From: Candidatus Kuenenia stuttgartensis
GTDB lineage: Bacteria > Planctomycetota > Planctomycetia > Planctomycetales > Planctomycetaceae
Direction: 5' to 3'
NCBI GenBank assembly: GCA_945904015.1
Contig: CAMDPK010000041.1
Location: forward strand, 1 to 47,429
Length of the DNA stretch: 47,429 bases
This document shows positions 13,678-22,280 of the stretch, piece by piece (position 1 is the first letter of the stretch; the number at the start of each line of letters is the position of its first letter). Both the position numbers and the translations under genes were made by a program. The notes below the pieces were generated by a model. The model saw nothing but the letters and a program-made list of their open reading frames with translations. It had not been told where the DNA came from and did not search any database.

Positions 13678-14703
13678 TCACGCAACCTCAACGATCGCCT
13701 TGATCACGCCGGTTTCGAGCTTCGTGTACGACGGGAAGACTTCGATCAGCCCCTCGAACGGTGTGCGATGCGTGATCCACGGGCGGGTGTCGATGCGGCC
13801 GGTTTCGATCAAGTTGATGATCCGGCCGAAGTCTTTCGGCAACGAGTTGCGCGATGCGAAGATCGTCATCTCGCGGCGGTGGAACAGCGGGTCGGGGAAG
13901 CTGATCTCGTCGGTGACGATCCCCACGAAGACGATCCGCCCTGTGTGACCGACGTAGTTGAAAGCGTTGCACATCGACTTCGGGCTGCCGGTCGCATCGA
14001 AGACGTGAGCGGCCAGCGCGCCGTTGGTGATCTCTTGCAGAGCCTTCATCTCGCTGCCGTCGCCGGTGAAGCGGATCGTGTGCGCGACTCCCATCGTCTT
14101 TTGGCAGAAGTCGAGCCGGCCTTGATTCATGTCGAGCACTGTGACCGTCGCGCCGGTGAGTTTCGCGAACACAATCACCGACAGGCCGATCGGGCCGGCA
14201 CCGATCACGAGTACATGTTCGCCCGGCTGCGGATTTGCTCGATCGACCGCGTGACAGCCGATGCCGAGCGTCTCGACCAGCGCGAGTTGTTCCAGCGTCA
14301 GCTTGCTCGACGGATGCAGCTTGCGAGCTGGCAGCACGAACTGCGGACGCATCCCGCCGTCGATGTGGACACCGAGCACTTGCAGCTTCTCGCAGCAATT
14401 GCTGTTGCCACGCCGGCAGGCGTAGCACTCGCCGCAGTTCATGTACGGCTCGACCGAGCAGCGGTCGCCAGCCTTCACGTTGCTCACGCCGGAACCGACC
14501 TCGACCACTTCGATGCCCAGTTCATGCCCCGGAATGCGCGGGTAGCTGTAGAACGGCATCTTGCCGAGATACCCGCTGATATCGGTCCCGCAGATGCCGA
14601 CACGATGCACTCGAATCAGTGCTTCACCGGGGCCGGGTCGGTTCGGTTCAGGAATTTCGATGTGACGAAACTGTCCGGGCTTTTCGAGCTGAATGGCTTT
14701 CAT
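13678..14703 (-). CDS. zinc-dependent alcohol/polyol dehydrogenase (MDR superfamily)
   Basis: This 341-residue medium-chain dehydrogenase has catalytic zinc ligands Cys38 (GICGTD) and His60-Glu61 (PGHELG). The structural zinc ligands are Cys90, Cys93, Cys96 and Cys104 (NCGECYACRRGNSNCC). The nucleotide site is VLVIGAGPIGL at about 164-174, with Asp in TVLDMNQGRL favouring NAD over NADP. It resembles sorbitol, threonine and galactitol-type dehydrogenases, and the substrate is not predictable. The frame continues upstream into the hicA region, but MKAIQLEKPGQF at 14703 is the obvious family start. It is on the same strand as hicBA, 49 bases downstream of it. Confidence 0.93.
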   Translation of the reverse strand: MKAIQLEKPGQFRHIEIPEPNRPGPGEALIRVHRVGICGTDISGYLGKMPFYSYPRIPGHELGIEVVEVGSGVSNVKAGDRCSVEPYMNCGECYACRRGNSNCCEKLQVLGVHIDGGMRPQFVLPARKLHPSSKLTLEQLALVETLGIGCHAVDRANPQPGEHVLVIGAGPIGLSVIVFAKLTGATVTVLDMNQGRLDFCQKTMGVAHTIRFTGDGSEMKALQEITNGALAAHVFDATGSPKSMCNAFNYVGHTGRIVFVGIVTDEISFPDPLFHRREMTIFASRNSLPKDFGRIINLIETGRIDTRPWITHRTPFEGLIEVFPSYTKLETGVIKAIVEVA

Positions 14704-14752
14704 GAGGCAACCTGATGAGTGAAGGGCAACGGATCGTTGATGAACGGGGACA

Positions 14753-14965
14753 TTACAAGTCGTCTGGTTCGAGTCCTGTTTGTTTGGAAATTCTCGCCAG
14801 CATCTTCGGGCCAACTTCTTCTTGGTCGTGAAAGGCGAAGATGTAATCAGGCCAGCCGATCCGTTCGAGCACGCGATGAGAACCGGACTGTCATTTGATG
14901 ATCCATCCAATCCGAAGCAGCGCGGCGAGCACACGCTTTGCCCTTGTTGAGGGCCATTGACTCAT
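14753..14965 (-). pseudogene. hicA: hicA toxin, interrupted by an in-frame TGA
   Basis: Reading from the ATG at 14965 gives a HicA/YcfA-like mRNA-interferase: a helix KRVLAALLRIGWIIK, then a TGA (14891-14893), then QSGSHRVLERIGW with the catalytic-His motif GSHR. It continues as YIFAFHDQEEVGPKMLARISKQTGLEPDDL and a TAA. Family members have Arg or Lys just before Q-x-G-S-H, so one C-to-T change (CGA to TGA) explains the stop. The product would be 24 residues and inactive. The ATG overlaps the hicB stop (ATGA), so the operon layout is preserved. Selenocysteine is not a sensible reading at an Arg position. Confidence 0.8.
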
Positions 14966-15168
14966 GGCACCACCGCAAAAAGATGGTCAAGGTCGGGAAC
15001 CGACTCACCATGCTCCAGCCGATCAGCGACGACACGCAAAGCCAATGCCTGGACCCGTTCGACGGCATCCTGTCGTGTTTGTCCATAAGCGAGAACGCCA
15101 GGCAATTCGGTCGCTTCCGCGATCCAGCGACCGTCTGATTCAAGTTCCACTTCGATTGTCAGTGGCAT
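14962..15168 (-). CDS. hicB: HicB-family antitoxin
   Basis: This 68-residue protein has the partial RNase H-like fold of short HicB antitoxins: strand MPLTIEVELESDGRWIAEATELPGVLAYGQT, helix RQDAVERVQALALRVVADRLEHGE. There is no C-terminal DNA-binding domain, so autoregulation would need another factor. It is encoded before hicA, with a 4-base overlap (hicB-hicA order). Because hicA carries a stop codon, this antitoxin is probably an orphan remnant or may neutralise another HicA elsewhere. Confidence 0.88.
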   Translation of the reverse strand: MPLTIEVELESDGRWIAEATELPGVLAYGQTRQDAVERVQALALRVVADRLEHGESVPDLDHLFAVVP

Positions 15169-15242
15169 TGTTCATTCCCTTTGCTGTCTGCGATACGGTT
15201 ATCACGGCATCAGCCTAGATCAGGAATCTGCCCGGCTCAACG

Positions 15243-16445
15243 TCAGACTCGCATGAAATGCGGCATCAATTCACAGCCGGAATCAAAACAAAGCGTTGAC
15301 GCGGCAGCGACGGCCTCGTCGTAAGTCGGCATACCGGCCGAGGCGATGTCTGAACCACACATCGCGAACGGCACGAAGCCGTGGCTGTGAGTTTTCGTGC
15401 GGAGAAACGTCGGATGATCCGGGCTGATCAGAATGCGGTAGTCTCCCTGAGAGTGCAGGTAGTCGTGAACCGGGGCGACAATATCGGCGTCAATCCGTTC
15501 CAACGCTTTGACCTTTTCGTCCGCGAGACCTTCGTGAGACGCCTCGTCGGTTGCCTCGACATGGACGACGATGAAGTCGATGTCAGGCCGCTTGAGAGCT
15601 TCGACGGCGTAGCGGCCTTTTGCGGCGTAATCGGTGTCGAGATAGCCGGTTGCTCCTGGGACTTCGATGACTTGCCATCCGAGCAATCGGCCGATGCCGC
15701 GCAGTAGATCAACCGCCGTAATGACCGCACCGCGCACGCCGAAGCGTTCGGCAAACGACTTGAGCGCGGGGGCTTTGCCTTGTCCCCACAGCCAAGTCTG
15801 CGTCGCCGTGTTGTCGCCACGAGTCCGATTCGATTCGACGCTTGCCAACACGTCGCAACTGCGCGACATCAGATCTCGCAGTAATTCTGATCCGGTGCCA
15901 CTCGGCAAAAACTGGTCAATGATTTGGTCGATGATGTCATGTGGCGGGGTCGTGCTAGTGTCGGCGGCGAACGGCGAAGCCTCGCCCCGGCCGCGATAGA
16001 TCAGCAGGTTGCGGTAGCTGACACCGGCGAAGTATTTCCAATGCGCATCCCCGCAGGCGGAGCGCTGCAAGGCTTCAATCAATTGCTGGCCGACATCGTT
16101 GGGAATCTGACCGGCGGTGAAGCTCTTCATCCGGTTATCCGCAACCGTGACGAAGTTGCAGCGGATGGCCCAATCGTCCGGGCCGATCGAAATGCCTTGC
16201 GCGGCGGCTTCGAGCGGCGCGCGGCCGGTGTGATACACGAGCGGGTCGTAGCCGAAGAGGCTCATCGTGCCGACGTCACTGCCGGACGGGAGCGAATCGG
16301 GGACGTTGTTGGCTCGGCCGACGATCCCGCGCCGCGCGATCTCGTCCATGTTGGGAATGTGAGCGGCCTGCAGCGGCGTCTTGCCACCCAACGACGCCTG
16401 CGGTTCGTCGGCGACGCCGTCCGGGATAATGAGGGCGAACTTCAT
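15243..16445 (-). CDS. apgM: 2,3-bisphosphoglycerate-independent phosphoglycerate mutase, archaeal type
   Basis: This 400-residue enzyme interconverts 3- and 2-phosphoglycerate in glycolysis. It belongs to the ApgM branch of the alkaline-phosphatase superfamily: IIPDGVADEP at the N-terminus (metal-binding Asp9), LPSGSDVGTMSLFGYDP with the phosphoryl-accepting Ser near residue 56, YHTGRAPLEAAAQG, ATGYLDTDYAAKG, VHVEATDEASHEG, and the C-terminal metal ligands in SPDHPT and THSHGFVPF. The length fits the family (about 400), clearly shorter than the 510-residue bacterial GpmI. The start ATG at 16445 precedes a typical MKFALIIPDG. It is transcribed after the two-component genes with a long palindrome in the gap. 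Confidence 0.95.
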   Translation of the reverse strand: MKFALIIPDGVADEPQASLGGKTPLQAAHIPNMDEIARRGIVGRANNVPDSLPSGSDVGTMSLFGYDPLVYHTGRAPLEAAAQGISIGPDDWAIRCNFVTVADNRMKSFTAGQIPNDVGQQLIEALQRSACGDAHWKYFAGVSYRNLLIYRGRGEASPFAADTSTTPPHDIIDQIIDQFLPSGTGSELLRDLMSRSCDVLASVESNRTRGDNTATQTWLWGQGKAPALKSFAERFGVRGAVITAVDLLRGIGRLLGWQVIEVPGATGYLDTDYAAKGRYAVEALKRPDIDFIVVHVEATDEASHEGLADEKVKALERIDADIVAPVHDYLHSQGDYRILISPDHPTFLRTKTHSHGFVPFAMCGSDIASAGMPTYDEAVAAASTLCFDSGCELMPHFMRV

Positions 16446-16479
16446 GGAGCGTGTGAATCCTTTGCACGGCCAGCGATGC

Positions 16480-16557
16480 GTCGTTTAATTCGGAGCCAAC
16501 GGCGACGGCAGTTGCGTTGAGAAAGATGCCGTCGCCGTTGGCTCCGGGTTAAACGAC
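16480..16557. repeat. 31-bp-arm inverted repeat between two-component gene and apgM
   Basis: The arms at 16480-16510 and 16527-16557 match at 29 of 31 positions (core ggagccaacggcgacggca), with a 16-base loop. It begins 35 bases upstream of the apgM start and ends 5 bases from the stop of the response-regulator gene at 16563. It has no sequence kinship with the other palindromes here. Confidence 0.85.
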
Positions 16558-16562
16558 ATGTC

Positions 16563-17495
16563 TCATTGGCGACCGGATTGGGTATCAGCGAACGGCTCGA
16601 CATTAACACGGCGGGCGGTTTTCGTCAGCCGCACTTCGTTGCCGGATTCGTTGAAAGCCACGCCGTCCATGAAGGTGTGCATCAGCAGCAGGCCGCGACC
16701 CGTCGCTCGATGCAGATTCGCCGGGTCGGTGGGATCGGGCAGATCCTTCGGATTGAAGCCCGGCCCCTCATCACGAATCTTGAACTCCGCGCCCGACGGC
16801 GAGAACGAGGCGTCCACAAAAATGCGCCGTTCGCGATACGGCGACTCCTTCGCCCGGGTGCGAGCCACTTCGTGGTACGTCGACTTGTCGTCTTCGCGCA
16901 ATGAGGACGACAGTTCGAGATTGCCATGAAACATCGCGTTGAGCAACACCTCTTCCAGAGCGACTCCGATCCGCAGACGTTCGGATTCGTCGAACAGGCC
17001 CATCGCGCGCATGGTCTGCTGCATGTGCGTCACGGAGGCAGCCAACAGCGGCAGTTCGTTTTCGAGCACAAATTTGAACTCGGCCTGCTGGGTCCGGTGA
17101 ACCAGCAGCCGTGAAACATTCCGCTCATCGTCGGCGGCTTGCAGCACCATCCGCACAGTTTCGAGCAGGTCTTGAGCCAGACGCCGCTTCGTCACGTAAC
17201 TGGCCGCGCCGCGCTTCAGAGCTTGCACGGCGGTCTCTTCGGTTCCCACGGCGGTCATGATGATCACCGGGATCAGCGGGAAGTCGCGCTTCATCGCTTC
17301 GACCAGTTGCAAGCCGTCGAGATGCGGCATGACCATGTCCGTGACCACGACGTCCGGCAAGTTTTCATCCACCGACTTCAGCGCCACGTAGCCGTCCTCG
17401 GCGTAGAACACCTGGCAGTCCGGCTCCTTTTCCAGAAGCCCGCCAGCGACGCGACGGTCCATCGCGGAATCATCGACGACCAAAATGGTGGTCAT
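16563..17495 (-). CDS. response regulator fused to RsbW-like ATPase domain
   Basis: This 310-residue protein has a receiver domain at 1-120 (phospho-acceptor Asp53 in VVVTDMVMPHLDG, acidic DD at 8-9, Thr81, Lys103). A linker follows, then a HATPase_c domain of the anti-sigma/RsbW sort: N-box ALEEVLLNAMFHGNLE, G1 DEGPGF, G2 TGRGLLLM. It lacks a dimerisation His box, so it is not a histidine kinase. The ATPase domain probably binds or phosphorylates a STAS-type antagonist. It starts 7 bases after the stop of the hybrid kinase gene, so the two form an operon and the kinase is the likely phosphodonor. A STAS protein is encoded at 11130-11651. Confidence 0.88.
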   Translation of the reverse strand: MTTILVVDDSAMDRRVAGGLLEKEPDCQVFYAEDGYVALKSVDENLPDVVVTDMVMPHLDGLQLVEAMKRDFPLIPVIIMTAVGTEETAVQALKRGAASYVTKRRLAQDLLETVRMVLQAADDERNVSRLLVHRTQQAEFKFVLENELPLLAASVTHMQQTMRAMGLFDESERLRIGVALEEVLLNAMFHGNLELSSSLREDDKSTYHEVARTRAKESPYRERRIFVDASFSPSGAEFKIRDEGPGFNPKDLPDPTDPANLHRATGRGLLLMHTFMDGVAFNESGNEVRLTKTARRVNVEPFADTQSGRQ

Positions 17496-17502
17496 GTCAG
17501 CC

Positions 17503-20500
17503 TCACGGCTTTTCCAAGAACGCTTGCAGCTCGGTTTGACACGCTTGCAACTCAGGACGCAGCGAGTTCAGCAGTTGTTCAGCGGCAGCCAGATTACCAG
17601 CCAGAGCGAGCGTTTCCAATTCCTGTGACGGCGTTGTGAGCCGGTCCAATCCAAAAGTGCGACACGCGCCCCGCAACGAATGTGCGGCACGGCGAAAAAG
17701 AGGAGCTTGCTGCTCGGCCAACGCCTGATCCAGCTCTTTCATCCAGCGCGGGAAGTCTTCGAGGCAGGCGACGGTGACGTCACGCAACAACGCCGTGTCG
17801 CCACCAACAACCGACATGGCATGACTCCAGTTGACGATGCTGCCGTTGAGTTTTGGCGGAGGAGGAACCTTCTCTTCGAGAGGCTTTTGCGTCGTCCCGC
17901 GACGAGTTTTCCGGTCGGCTTTGAAGGACGATTCCTGAGGAAACACCGCCTTGGAAAAGTCCGATTCCAGAACCTCGTACAAATGGTCGGCGCGGATCGG
18001 CTTCGTGAGGTACTCGTCCATGCCGGCCGCCAGACAGCGTTCGCGATCGCCGCTCATGGCTTGAGCGGTCATCGCAATGATCGGCACATGCCAGCCGGAT
18101 CGCGCTTCGCGCTGACGGATGACTTGCGTCGCCTCCAGGCCGTCCATCTCCGGCATTTGCACATCCATCAGCACGCGATCAAACGGCTGCCGAAAGAACA
18201 TGTCAACCGCCTCACGCCCGTTGTGCGCGAGTGTGACCTGGTGCCCGCGTTTTTCCAGCAGCGCGATCGCGAGCTTTTGATTGAAGCGACTGTCCTCGAC
18301 CAACAGCACTCGCAGCATGGTGCGAGCTTTCGCGGCGGCTCGCGCAGGAAGCGCGGGTGCCGCTTCGTCGCCAGATCCCAGTCGCAGCGAAATCAGCGTG
18401 TCGAACAATTCCGACTCATTCACCGGCTTCGCGATGGTGGCTGCGATCCCGGCTTGATCGCACTGCGCCAATTCCGCCGCGCGATCGGGCGAACTGAGCA
18501 GAAACAGCATGTGTCCGGCTCGATTTGCAAACTCCGCGCGAATGGTTGTCGCCAAATCAAAGCCGTCGCCACCGGGCATTTGGGAATCAACCAGAGAAAA
18601 TGCGAAGGCACTGTCCTCGCCCTTCACGCGTTGCAATGTCGTCAGCGCTTCGTTTGCCCCAGCCACCGCCATCGGCCGCATTCGCCAAGAGGTCAGCAGG
18701 TCCATCAAGTTCTGTCGGCTCGTCGCGTTGTCATCGACAATCAACACTCGCAGTCCATCCAACGGCGAGGGATTCATCGCCGCCGCGACCAACTCCGAAA
18801 CGGCCAGACGCACTCGGCTGGTCACAAAGAACGTACTGCCGCGTCCGGGTTCGCTCGTCAGCCACAGACGCCCCCCCATGAGTTGCGCCAGCTTCGACGT
18901 GATCGACAGTCCCAATCCGGTGCCGCCGTACTTGCGGTTGATCGACGTATGAACTTGTTCGAATGCCTCGAAGATCGCGTGCTGACGGTCCTCGGGAATG
19001 CCGATGCCCGTGTCGATCACATCGAATCGAAGTTCCAGCGACAACTCGTCGCGCGACGAGACGGTCACTCGCAGGACGACTTCGCCTGAATCGGTGAACT
19101 TGATGGCGTTGCCCAGCAGGTTCATCAAAATCTGTCGCAGCTTGACCACGTCGCCGAGCAATCGATCAGGCACGTCAGCGCGAATGTCCCCCACCAGCTC
19201 CAGTTGCTTGCGATGAGCTTCCAGCGCCAGCGCTTTCAAAATGCCGGCGATCATCGTCCGCAAGCTGAACTCGACCGCATCGAGTTCGAGCTTACCCGCT
19301 TCAATTTTCGAGAAATCCAGGATGTGATTGATCAGGGACAGCAACGCCTCGGCCGATTCCGCGACCGCCGTCAAATTGTCTCGCTGCGACGGTGTCAGCC
19401 CCGAATCGAGCACCAATTCCGTCAACCCGATGATCGCGTTCATGGGTGTGCGGATCTCGTGGCTCATGTTCGCCAGGAACAAGCTATTGGCCTGGCTGGC
19501 CGAGTCCGCTTGTTCTTTGGCTCGCAGCAACTGCTCCTCGACCCGCTTCTGCTTGGTCATGTCGAGCACGAAGCAGATGCACTCGCTGGTCGAGTTATCG
19601 AGCATCGACACTCCGAGCATCACCGGCACGCGACTGCCATCCTTGCGAATGTACTCCTTCTCCCAAGGAGGACAGACCCCCGTTCGATTCAGTGATTCGA
19701 TCGCCCGCAAATCGAACTCACGAAACTCCGGCGGCGTGAGCTTGTCCCAGCGCAGCCGGCCAGAGGTCAGGTCTTCTCGCGAGTATCCGGTCAACGTCAA
19801 ATAGGCATCGTTCGCTTCCAGCACTCGCCCCGACAAGTCCGCCAGCATGATGCCGATGATGTTTGCGTCGAACAGCTTCTTGAAGCGAGACGTGCTGCGC
19901 TGCAACGCCTCCTCCGCTTCGACGCGCGGGGTGACATCCCAGAACATCGTCTGCGTCCCGATCACTTTGCCCTTGGCGTCGGTCGCGGGAGCCTTCATGA
20001 CCTGCACATGCAACCGCTGGCCATCCGGCGTGTGGTGGGCTTCGATGTCTTCCACCACCAGCCGTTCGCGCATGACACGCTGGTCGTCGCGGCGGTATTT
20101 CTCCGCCAACTCCGGTGGAAAAAACGTGAAGTCGGTACGGCCAACCAACTCCCCCAGTTGCTTGTGCAATTCGTCGCAGTACCGCTGGTTGGCGAAGACG
20201 AAATGTCCTTGAGCGTCCTTGCGAAACACGTTGATCGGCAACGACTCGATCAGCGAACGGTACATCTCCTCGGTCTGCCGCAGCGCGGTTTCGGTCCGCT
20301 GGCGTTCGACGGCGTAGCGAATCGTGCGTTCGAGAATCGACGTTGTCATTCGTTCCTTGATCAACACGTCCTGCGCGCCGGCTCGCAACGAGCTCATTGC
20401 GGCTTCGTCGTCATCCCAGCCGACCAGCATCAGCACCGGCGTACGCGGCGCGACTGCTTGCAAGTCACGTAATCCGTCAACGCCGTAGCGATCCGGCAGA

Positions 20501-20742
20501 ACCCAATCGAGCAAAATCACATTCGTCGGAGCCTTCGCGAACGCTCGTTTGGCGGCCCCGATGTTGGCCACATGCGTCACTCGCATCCGGCAGCGAGAGG
20601 TTTGCGCAAGCAGGTCGCTCAGCCGCCGCGCTTCTGCGGGGTTGTCCTCCACGAGCAATACGGAAAGCTCGGAGTCCAGCATTTTGTAAAACCGAAGTGT
20701 GCGATCCGAAGGGCCAATCTGATTCAGCGAGCGCAGCCGCAA
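17503..20742 (-). CDS. hybrid sensor histidine kinase REC-PAS-PAS-HisKA-HATPase-REC-REC-HPt
   Basis: This protein of up to 1079 residues has no membrane segments, so it is a soluble sensor. Domains in order (numbering from 20742) are: receiver with Asp79 (VILLDWVLPD); PAS at about 160-280 and 285-405; HisKA with His428 in SHEIRTP; HATPase with LMNLLGNAIKFT, DTGIGIP and GGTGLGLSI; a second receiver, Asp719 (SLVDSQMPGGDG); a third receiver, Asp860 (VLMDVQMPEMDG); and an HPt domain with His1021 (AAHSLRGACRTFG). This is a full internal phosphorelay. Met21 (MLDSELSVLLVEDN, base 20682) is an equally good start and fits the receiver fold better. It is followed by the response regulator-ATPase gene. 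Confidence 0.93.
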   Translation of the reverse strand: MRLRSLNQIGPSDRTLRFYKMLDSELSVLLVEDNPAEARRLSDLLAQTSRCRMRVTHVANIGAAKRAFAKAPTNVILLDWVLPDRYGVDGLRDLQAVAPRTPVLMLVGWDDDEAAMSSLRAGAQDVLIKERMTTSILERTIRYAVERQRTETALRQTEEMYRSLIESLPINVFRKDAQGHFVFANQRYCDELHKQLGELVGRTDFTFFPPELAEKYRRDDQRVMRERLVVEDIEAHHTPDGQRLHVQVMKAPATDAKGKVIGTQTMFWDVTPRVEAEEALQRSTSRFKKLFDANIIGIMLADLSGRVLEANDAYLTLTGYSREDLTSGRLRWDKLTPPEFREFDLRAIESLNRTGVCPPWEKEYIRKDGSRVPVMLGVSMLDNSTSECICFVLDMTKQKRVEEQLLRAKEQADSASQANSLFLANMSHEIRTPMNAIIGLTELVLDSGLTPSQRDNLTAVAESAEALLSLINHILDFSKIEAGKLELDAVEFSLRTMIAGILKALALEAHRKQLELVGDIRADVPDRLLGDVVKLRQILMNLLGNAIKFTDSGEVVLRVTVSSRDELSLELRFDVIDTGIGIPEDRQHAIFEAFEQVHTSINRKYGGTGLGLSITSKLAQLMGGRLWLTSEPGRGSTFFVTSRVRLAVSELVAAAMNPSPLDGLRVLIVDDNATSRQNLMDLLTSWRMRPMAVAGANEALTTLQRVKGEDSAFAFSLVDSQMPGGDGFDLATTIRAEFANRAGHMLFLLSSPDRAAELAQCDQAGIAATIAKPVNESELFDTLISLRLGSGDEAAPALPARAAAKARTMLRVLLVEDSRFNQKLAIALLEKRGHQVTLAHNGREAVDMFFRQPFDRVLMDVQMPEMDGLEATQVIRQREARSGWHVPIIAMTAQAMSGDRERCLAAGMDEYLTKPIRADHLYEVLESDFSKAVFPQESSFKADRKTRRGTTQKPLEEKVPPPPKLNGSIVNWSHAMSVVGGDTALLRDVTVACLEDFPRWMKELDQALAEQQAPLFRRAAHSLRGACRTFGLDRLTTPSQELETLALAGNLAAAEQLLNSLRPELQACQTELQAFLEKP

Positions 20743-20849
20743 ACAGCATCAGCGAGCCATGCTCAAACGTCAAGCCGCGCGATCGCCCGACTCGCGAATG
20801 CCGACAGAGAATCGCGAGTCTCACGTCACAAACACTCGCCAAACAGAAA

Positions 20850-20878
20850 CGGCCCGACGCCAAATCGACGTCAGGCCG
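20850..20878 (-). terminator. terminator hairpin after PQQ-propeller gene
   Basis: On the minus strand CGGCCTGACG and CGTCGGGCCG form a 10-bp stem (one G-U pair) around a 9-base loop, followed by TTTCTGTTTGG. It lies 33 bases after the stop of the gene at 20911 and before the histidine kinase gene. Confidence 0.65.
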
Positions 20879-20910
20879 CGTTTATCTCACATCCGAGTTC
20901 ACTGCGTGAG

Positions 20911-22188
20911 TCAGCTCTTCTTGATGTTGTAGCAGTGCAGGTGCTGTTGATCGCGAAGATACAGCCGACCGCCGAGCACCACCGGATGCGGCCACCCCGG
21001 CCCATCTTTGGTCTTCACGTCGAACTTGCCCTTCACCTGCAACTCTTTGGGATTCGCCTCGATCAAGGCCATCACACCGTTTTGATAGCGGAAGTAGAGA
21101 TGCCCATCCGCGTAGACCACCGCCGCCGAGTCGCCACCGGGACCACGCTTGGGGCCCCAAGTTGGCTCGCCGGTCAGGAAGTTCACACAAACCGGCAGAC
21201 CCTGGTTGTGCCCGTGACCCATGTAGAGGTAATCGCCGAGCAGCACCACGCCACCATGATGGTTCTGCAACTCACCCGCTTTTTTGTACCAAACTTCATC
21301 GGCACGCAGGTCCGCTCCTTCCTTCACTATCTTCAGCAGAGCCGCTCCACCTTCGCCATAACCGGACGAGCAGAACACATAATCATCGCGCACGATCGGA
21401 GTCGGAATCGCCGCTGTTCCGTTCGTGATCTTGTTGTAGTTCCACAGGAATTTGCCGTCGCTGGCTCGCACCGACACGATTCCTTTTCCGACCAGTTGCA
21501 CATATTGCTTCGTGCCGCCGGCATTGCTGATGACGACCGAAGAGTACGCCGCCCCATCGCCGCCTTTGTTTCCCAACTTCGGCACGGCCGACTTCCAAAT
21601 CACGTCGCCGGTTTTCTTGTCGAGCGCCGCCAGCATCGCGTCGTTGGAACCCGGCGTGACGATCAATCGGTCGCCGTCCACCAGCGGAGACTCGCTGAAT
21701 CCCCAGCCCGACATCATCTTCCCGCCGAAGTCCTTCGTGAAACTCTTCGTCCACAGCACGTTGCCCGATTCGGTTCCAACACAGGACAATTCGCCATTGC
21801 GATCCACTGTGTAGACGCGGTTGCCATCCACGGTCGGTGTGCAATTCGGATCGCCGCCACCGACTTTCGCCCCCCACAGTTCTTTGCCGTTCAGATCGAG
21901 GCAAATCAGATACGCGCCTCCTTTGCGCTCACCCATCGTGTAGATGCGGCCGCCGGAAATCGCGATGCTCGAAAAGCCGCGTCCCAATCCGTCCGCGGTC
22001 CACAAGACTTCCGGGCCATCTTCCGGCCATTCGGTCAGCAAGCCTTTCTCGGTCGAAATGGCATCCCGATTCGGACCACGCCAACTCGGCCAATCATTCT
22101 TCGACGCGGGGGCATCGGCTCCGATCGCCGTCAGCGACAACATCACAACAGTCAAACCCAGGCAGGTCAGCAGCAAACTCTTGCGCAT
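20911..22188 (-). CDS. exported PQQ-binding-like beta-propeller protein
   Basis: This 425-residue protein has a signal peptide (MRKSLLLTCLGLTVVMLSLTAIGADA). A beta-propeller of PQQ-like blades follows: DWPSWRGPNRDAIS at the N-terminus (typical of planctomycete PQQ-like proteins), then blades with LDLNGKELWGAKVGG, VGTESGNVLWTKSF, LDKKTGDVIWKSAV, VRASDGKFLWNYN and VNFLTGEPTWGP. The catalytic Asp/Glu of true quinoprotein dehydrogenases cannot be assigned, so it may be only a structural or ligand-binding propeller. I chose Met at 22188 over one 96 bases upstream because the signal peptide starts there. It is last in a same-strand run with tatD. Confidence 0.88.
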   Translation of the reverse strand: MRKSLLLTCLGLTVVMLSLTAIGADAPASKNDWPSWRGPNRDAISTEKGLLTEWPEDGPEVLWTADGLGRGFSSIAISGGRIYTMGERKGGAYLICLDLNGKELWGAKVGGGDPNCTPTVDGNRVYTVDRNGELSCVGTESGNVLWTKSFTKDFGGKMMSGWGFSESPLVDGDRLIVTPGSNDAMLAALDKKTGDVIWKSAVPKLGNKGGDGAAYSSVVISNAGGTKQYVQLVGKGIVSVRASDGKFLWNYNKITNGTAAIPTPIVRDDYVFCSSGYGEGGAALLKIVKEGADLRADEVWYKKAGELQNHHGGVVLLGDYLYMGHGHNQGLPVCVNFLTGEPTWGPKRGPGGDSAAVVYADGHLYFRYQNGVMALIEANPKELQVKGKFDVKTKDGPGWPHPVVLGGRLYLRDQQHLHCYNIKKS

Positions 22189-22280
22189 CGGCAGGCTCCA
22201 ATAGCGGGGAGGGATGGCGGGAAAAGCGGACGGACTGTAGGTGGCACAAGCGATCTTGGCAAATTCCCTATTCGCTGACT

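Noticed and set aside
14766..14776. GGTTCGAGTCC resembles a tRNA T-arm
   Set aside because: No matching acceptor, D or anticodon stems lie upstream within 80 bases, and the bases fall inside the hicA frame.
14891..14893. TGA in hicA as a second selenocysteine codon
   Set aside because: The family position is Arg or Lys, not Cys. No SECIS-like hairpin follows, and CGA to TGA is a simple transition.
17680..19089. 469-codon open frame antisense to the histidine kinase
   Set aside because: It covers conserved receiver and ATPase motifs on the opposite strand; it is a composition artefact.
20572..22278. 568-codon open frame antisense to the PQQ-propeller gene and the end of the kinase gene
   Set aside because: It overlaps a strong gene, its product is Arg/His/Gln-rich, and there is no recognisable domain.
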